Assembly: GCA_905221605.1 (NCBI GenBank)
Contig: CAJNDS010002852.1
Span: 250,001-260,521 of the forward strand
DNA length: 10,521 nucleotides
Reading direction: 5' to 3'
From: Symbiodinium natans
Taxonomy: Eukaryota; Sar; Dinophyceae; Suessiales; Symbiodiniaceae
Shown here: positions 7,186 to 10,521 of the stretch, in pieces
Numbering within the stretch: position 1 is the stretch's first letter
Layout: each line of letters opens with the position of its first letter
Notes under the pieces: model-generated
Database searches by the model: none
Told to the model about the DNA's origin: nothing
What the model saw: only the letters and a program-made list of their open reading frames with translations
Program-made: the position numbers and the translations under genes

Positions 7186-7560
7186 TCCTGCTTGCAGAAA
7201 TCCCCCGCTATGCTGAGGCCAGCCGAGTGGGGTCGAGAAGCCGCACGAAGCAGTTCTTGGAACTCAAGGCTGTCACATGCATCGCTTGTGTACAGCTTGC
7301 GCAACTTGCGATCTTGTTGGTGGCTTTTTGATCAGGCGGCTCGAGAGGAGCTAGATTTGAATGAGGAAGATGGGGATGAAGGACACATCTTGGGTCAAGC
7401 TGCAGGCAGTGCAGGAGGCTTCGCCTCTAGCATCACACTCTCTAGCATCCTATGCAGGAGATGAAGATTTCTTCGAAGGGGAAGAGGCTGAGTGGACTGC
7501 CTCCAGGTTTTTGCAGGGGGGGTGCTGCAGTTGCAACGCAAGGCAGGGCTGGCAAAGCTG
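7186..7560 (+). CDS. Exons of an unrecognised gene with an acidic segment
   Basis: An exon ending at 7268 (start at 7186 or 7198, both after AG) encodes LLAEIPRYAEASRVGSRSR then TKQFLELK. A GC-AG intron of 67 nt (7269-7335) joins in phase 0 to 7336-7393, AAREELDLNEEDGDEGHILG. A GT-AG intron (7394-7457) may join to an exon at 7458 whose acidic frame reads DEDFFEGEEAEWTASR; an alternative frame there reads EMKISSKGKRLSG. Another possible exon from 7517 reads VLQLQRKAGLAKL before a GC donor at 7561. I do not recognise the protein. The first join is well supported by frame and by the AG-then-G acceptor; later joins are ambiguous. It may continue into the exons at 8973-9463. Confidence 0.5.
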
Positions 7561-7682
7561 GCTGCCGTCTGAGCCTGTCTGAAAAGACCACAGCATCTGC
7601 ATGGAATAGTGGTGAGCAGCAAGGATCCTGGAGATGCTCTTTCTGAGAGGCAATCGCCGCATGCCTGCACAACATTCCCACA

Positions 7683-7724
7683 TATTCTCACCATTCTGAT
7701 CCCACACTATTCTCACCATTCTGA
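7683..7724 (+). repeat. 17-bp direct repeat, two copies
   Basis: TATTCTCACCATTCTGA occurs at 7683-7699 and 7708-7724, separated by 8 bases. The copies are identical. Confidence 0.9.
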
Positions 7725-7779
7725 AGACAAAGCAGACAGTGCATGACACGTCTCTGGCCACGGCTGATGCCCTCTTGGC

Positions 7780-8501
7780 CATCACTCAGGAAGGCTGATG
7801 TTGCTCGCCAGAGATTGTGGAATATGCCCAAGGATGTCCGTAGCTCGAACCATTCGACCCTTGTCATATGAGCAGACATCGGCCACGCTTTGCAGTGCAG
7901 GTGACACCGTACATGCAGGTGGAAACCGTCCCACCCTAAGCACAACAAGAGAGCTGTTGTTGAACAAATCGTCCAGACTTGCGTGAGGTGCTGTGCAACA
8001 ATTGAGGTCACCTATCAGAACAAAGAGAAGCTAGCTAGAACCCGGAACCTTGTCGTGCTGAAGGTCCACTGGGTCAGGTCATTGGGTGTTCAAAGCTTTC
8101 GCATTGGAAGCGGTGGGCTTCTTTACTTTATGTGGTTGGCATGGGCTTGTCGAAGGGGACGAATACGGTACGATCTTGCAAAATAATTTATGTAGATTTG
8201 CGGCCGGTGCTGCATTTGTGCTGCCCAGAGCGACTGCCACGGCATGCGGGTTCAGAGTCGAACTGGCAGGCCAAGAACTCGAAGGTGCCTTGCGCGGTGC
8301 AAGTTCAGAGGAGCTTTTGGCGGAGGATATTGCATGCAGTAAGCTGAAGACAATGCTGAAGGCCATGTTGCAGAAGTCGCAGAAAATCATCAAGCAGGGC
8401 ACCTTGTCAAGCATTCGAATGAAGAGGCCAGGCTGGGCCACTTTCAGCACAGATATGAAGTGGACACTGCTCTGGTGGACGGAACACTAACCTCATACTA
8501 A
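7780..8501 (+). CDS. Candidate exons with uncertain splicing, unrecognised protein
   Basis: Several stretches look coding but could not be joined with confidence. About 7791-7840 encodes KADVARQRLWNMPKDVRS. About 8008-8060 encodes VTYQNKEKLARTRNLVVLK between an AG and a GT. About 8252-8400 encodes FRVELAGQELEG, then SSEELLAEDIACSKLK and MLQKSQKIIKQ, a charged helix-like run. A different frame over 8350-8501 reads as an alternative C-terminus ending ALVDGTLTSY before TAA (8499-8501). These would fit the middle of the gene that starts near 7186, but frame continuity is not shown. Confidence 0.35.
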
Positions 8502-8972
8502 ACACCGGCTCCGCGGCGCCTGCGGCGCTTTGCGGAGCACAGAAAGCGCCATAGAAGGCCTACAGGATTACAGGATTCAGGTCACGAGTGTGATCAGAGG
8601 ATCAGCACGCATTGGCCTTTTGGCCTTTTAAATGATACCAGATATTTTCTCCTAAGCACAAGCGCATGTTCAGCGCCCCAGCCCAGCCCTGCAGGCTGAA
8701 GAGGTACGGACGGGGTGAATTCGGAAGAGACAACGCCTTGCAGTGGAATCGCCCAGGCTGGGCTTTTGTGCTATCTGAGATTATCTGAGCATCAACACGC
8801 ATTTCCTGGCATGTCCGCCGGCCTGTCCCCACCAAAGATGGAAGGCCGCCGAGCTTTCCGAATGCGTGACGCGCCCAGTTCAGCAGAGAGAGACAGAGAG
8901 AGAGAGGGAGCGGGACTGCGGGACAGATACGTGTTATGGCCGCGGTTGGGCAGTGGTTGGCTGATCTGACAG
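8502..8972 (+). other. Non-coding interval with a purine-rich tract
   Basis: There is no convincing exon. There is a palindromic GC-rich stretch near 8509-8535 (CGCGGCGCCTGCGGCGC region) and a GA-rich tract at about 8884-8909. It is probably intronic or intergenic. Confidence 0.4.
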
Positions 8973-9463
8973 GAAGTGGCATGAAGGACCTGCGCTACGC
9001 AGATGACCTGGAGCGGTCTCAGCGTCGAAAGAAGGATCTGAGGCATCAAGTGTGCCACGCCATTCAACATCATGATTCCTGAGCATGAGCCGCAAGTATC
9101 CACAAATTGGTGCTGCGCCAGGCCCGTTGATTGGAAGAACAAGCGGAGGCGTCCAGGCCAAGGTGAACACAAAAAGAGATGGATCGGAAGCTCATTCAGA
9201 TACGGCAGAGGAACGACGATCTCAAGGAGGCCGACAGTTTCCATGCCGATGACACGTTCGTTTTGCAACCATGCCTTGCGTCACCACTGTTCTTTTGCTT
9301 TCGTGGGAGGTGAAGCGATGCGAAGTGCTTGTATTCCGAAAGCTTTGAGCAGATGAGAGCTCTTTCCAAAAAGGCGATTGCATGTGGGCAGAGCCTGGCC
9401 GGGGGCCGTTGTGCTGTTTTTTGGCTACGCATTATGAAGGAGAACGTTGCGCTGGCTTTCTAA
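8973..9463 (+). CDS. 3' exons of a charged, coiled-coil-like protein
   Basis: Four exons join consistently in phase 0 after the first. Exon 8973-9049 encodes SGMKDLRYADDLERSQRR then KKDLRHQ. Exon 9179-9229 encodes MDRKLIQIRQRNDDLKE. Exon 9326-9373 encodes CLYSESFEQMRALSKK. Exon 9440-9463 encodes ENVALAF and the stop TAA (9461-9463). Introns are 9050-9178 (GT-AG), 9230-9325 (GC-AG) and 9374-9439 (GC-AG). The sequence is rich in K, R, D, E and L and looks helical, but it is too short to name a family. The acceptors at 9178 and 9325 are followed by A and T, weaker than the usual G. It may be the end of the gene whose first visible exons are near 7186. Confidence 0.5.
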
Positions 9464-10107
9464 GGATTTTAAAGCTCATGATGTGAGCAGAGCTAGCAGT
9501 TAGTGCCTCTGAAGTTACCCCCACAATTGAGCTTTTTTCGTGGTCAAAGTACAAGTTTAAATCCGGAAATATGAGCGGGAACGGGAACGAGAAATTACGC
9601 GGGATCGGCATTGCGCAAGCATGTGGCAGGATGTTTCAGAATCGCACGAACCCCTTATAAGAAAGTGTATAAATATCCTTTCCACCGCACCCGGTTTATG
9701 ACTTCCGACTTATACCTTACAGGGGGAAGCAAGCTTCGTGGACCAACAGAGTCAATATTCACGAAAGGACCGCGGAAGGGCTCCATGGAAGGAGTCTTTA
9801 TTCCAATTTTCAATGACAATCAGAGAAAGAAAGAACGATTCAATCGGGTTTTTTCTTCCGATTATCCATAGGTTCTTCCAGTTGATATTTTGTCCGCCCA
9901 AGACGGTTTTACAATGTGTGGAGGGCGGCCGAGGCCCCAACGACCCTTCCTTGTCTCCAATTCGAGCGTCCATGACATCTAACTTTGAGAGGTTTGCCCT
10001 TTTGCCCAAGTATGTTTGCATGAAACTTAGATGTGTCCAATTGATTCAATACGTGCCGGGGGAGACTTGCAACTTGAGCAGCACAACCTTTGTGTCGTGT
10101 CTGCACC
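9464..10107 (+). other. Intergenic and upstream region of the last gene, with a small basic ORF
   Basis: This region is visibly more AT-rich and plainer than the rest. It includes an 86-codon + strand ORF (9611-9871) with a basic translation (YKKVYKYPFHRTRF, then KGPRKGSMEG) and an overlapping open frame on the - strand (9752-10021). Neither is recognised. There are TATAAATA at 9668-9675 and T-rich runs, but dinoflagellate promoters do not rely on a TATA box, so I assign no promoter. Confidence 0.35.
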
Positions 10108-10521
10108 ATGGCAAAGCGCCGCTTCAAGCTCCCTGCCGTCCTTGCGTTGGCCTTGTCCATTATGGTGGCTAGGTCTTTCGTTGCTCCGTTTGAGATATCG
10201 CGAATCACCCAAGTTAACAGGCACAAGGCCGCAAGAACCACGAGATGGGCGTTCGACGCTTCGATTGCTGCGCAGTATTTAGAGCCATTCGCCACTGTGC
10301 TTGGGTTATCACTGAAGGACATCGTACTGGGAGTTCAGGTTGCAAACAGCAACATCGACTCGCTTTCGAAGCAGGATACTTTGGTGAACTCCAATGATGC
10401 CCAAGACCACGCAGAAGGCCTTGCAAAAGCCTTGGTGAAGGAAAGCAGTGCATCACCTCAATTCCGCAACATCTTCTTGCCGAAGATTTCGTTGCCGCGG
10501 ATCCCTGTGAACGGTACGAAG
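10108..10521 (+). CDS. Probable plastid-targeted protein, 5' part, runs off the window
   Basis: The frame is open from ATG 10108 to the window edge (138 codons, no stop), with an in-frame TGA at 10075-10077 upstream and a CACC before ATG. The N-terminus MAKRRFKLPAVLALALSIMV is a basic start plus hydrophobic signal peptide ending near residue 21. SFVAPF at 23-28 follows, the FVAP motif expected at the start of a dinoflagellate plastid transit peptide. The next region (29-48) is rich in R, K, T and N and poor in acidic residues, as transit peptides are. The mature part begins near residue 48 (AFDASIAAQYLEPFATVLGL) and includes SLKDIVLGVQVANSN and a later PKISLPRIPVNG. No known family is recognised. 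The visible part is uninterrupted, so either the gene is intronless or the first exon is long. Confidence 0.78.
   Translation, partial: MAKRRFKLPAVLALALSIMVARSFVAPFEISRITQVNRHKAARTTRWAFDASIAAQYLEPFATVLGLSLKDIVLGVQVANSNIDSLSKQDTLVNSNDAQDHAEGLAKALVKESSASPQFRNIFLPKISLPRIPVNGTK

Noticed and set aside
9738-10172. 144-residue + strand ORF
   Set aside because: It overlaps the start of the FVAP-leader gene in another frame and has no recognisable features.
1-10521. Prokaryotic, phage or CRISPR-bearing DNA
   Set aside because: There are no operon-like ORFs, ribosome binding sites or spaced repeats; the split genes with GC-AG introns and plastid leaders indicate a dinoflagellate nucleus.

Overview
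The window looks like nuclear DNA of a photosynthetic, peridinin-type dinoflagellate, most likely close to Symbiodiniaceae or Suessiales. The evidence is: (i) reconstructed genes made of short exons whose introns mostly begin with GC and end with AG followed by G; (ii) two proteins with N-termini typical of dinoflagellate plastid import, a hydrophobic signal peptide followed at once by an FVP or FVAP motif; (iii) TG/AC microsatellites inside introns; (iv) a possible spliced-leader relic upstream of an intronless gene; (v) every supported gene lying on the + strand. No long conventional ORF spans most of the window, because the genes are cut into exons of about 18-90 nt that simple ORF calling misses.

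Layout. Positions 37-4741 hold a major facilitator superfamily (MFS) transporter of the SV2/SVOP/organic-ion type. It was rebuilt exon by exon from TM1 to TM12 and the stop codon; its 5' end lies outside the window. Exons for TM1-TM6 (37-1681), TM7 (about 3085-3239) and TM10-TM12 (4292-4741) are well supported. TM8-TM9 (about 3503-3775) are partial, and the long cytoplasmic loop at 1682-3084 is unresolved. Positions 5259-5801 hold an intronless gene for a 180-residue, probably plastid-targeted, single-pass membrane protein with a coiled coil and acidic tail. Its 5' leader carries a splice-acceptor-like AG followed by a near match to the 3' end of the dinoflagellate spliced leader. From about 7186 to 9463 there are exons of one or two unrecognised genes: acidic at the 5' end, coiled-coil-like and highly charged at the 3' end, with the same GC-AG junctions. 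From 10108 to the window edge runs the 5' part of a second probable plastid-targeted protein.

No function can be named for the two plastid-type proteins or the coiled-coil gene. The genes show no common pathway; the arrangement is a unidirectional array as is usual in dinoflagellates. I saw no tRNA, rRNA, CRISPR array, transposase or reverse transcriptase. All exon joins are deduced by eye from frame, protein-family fit and splice dinucleotides, and none has transcript support here.
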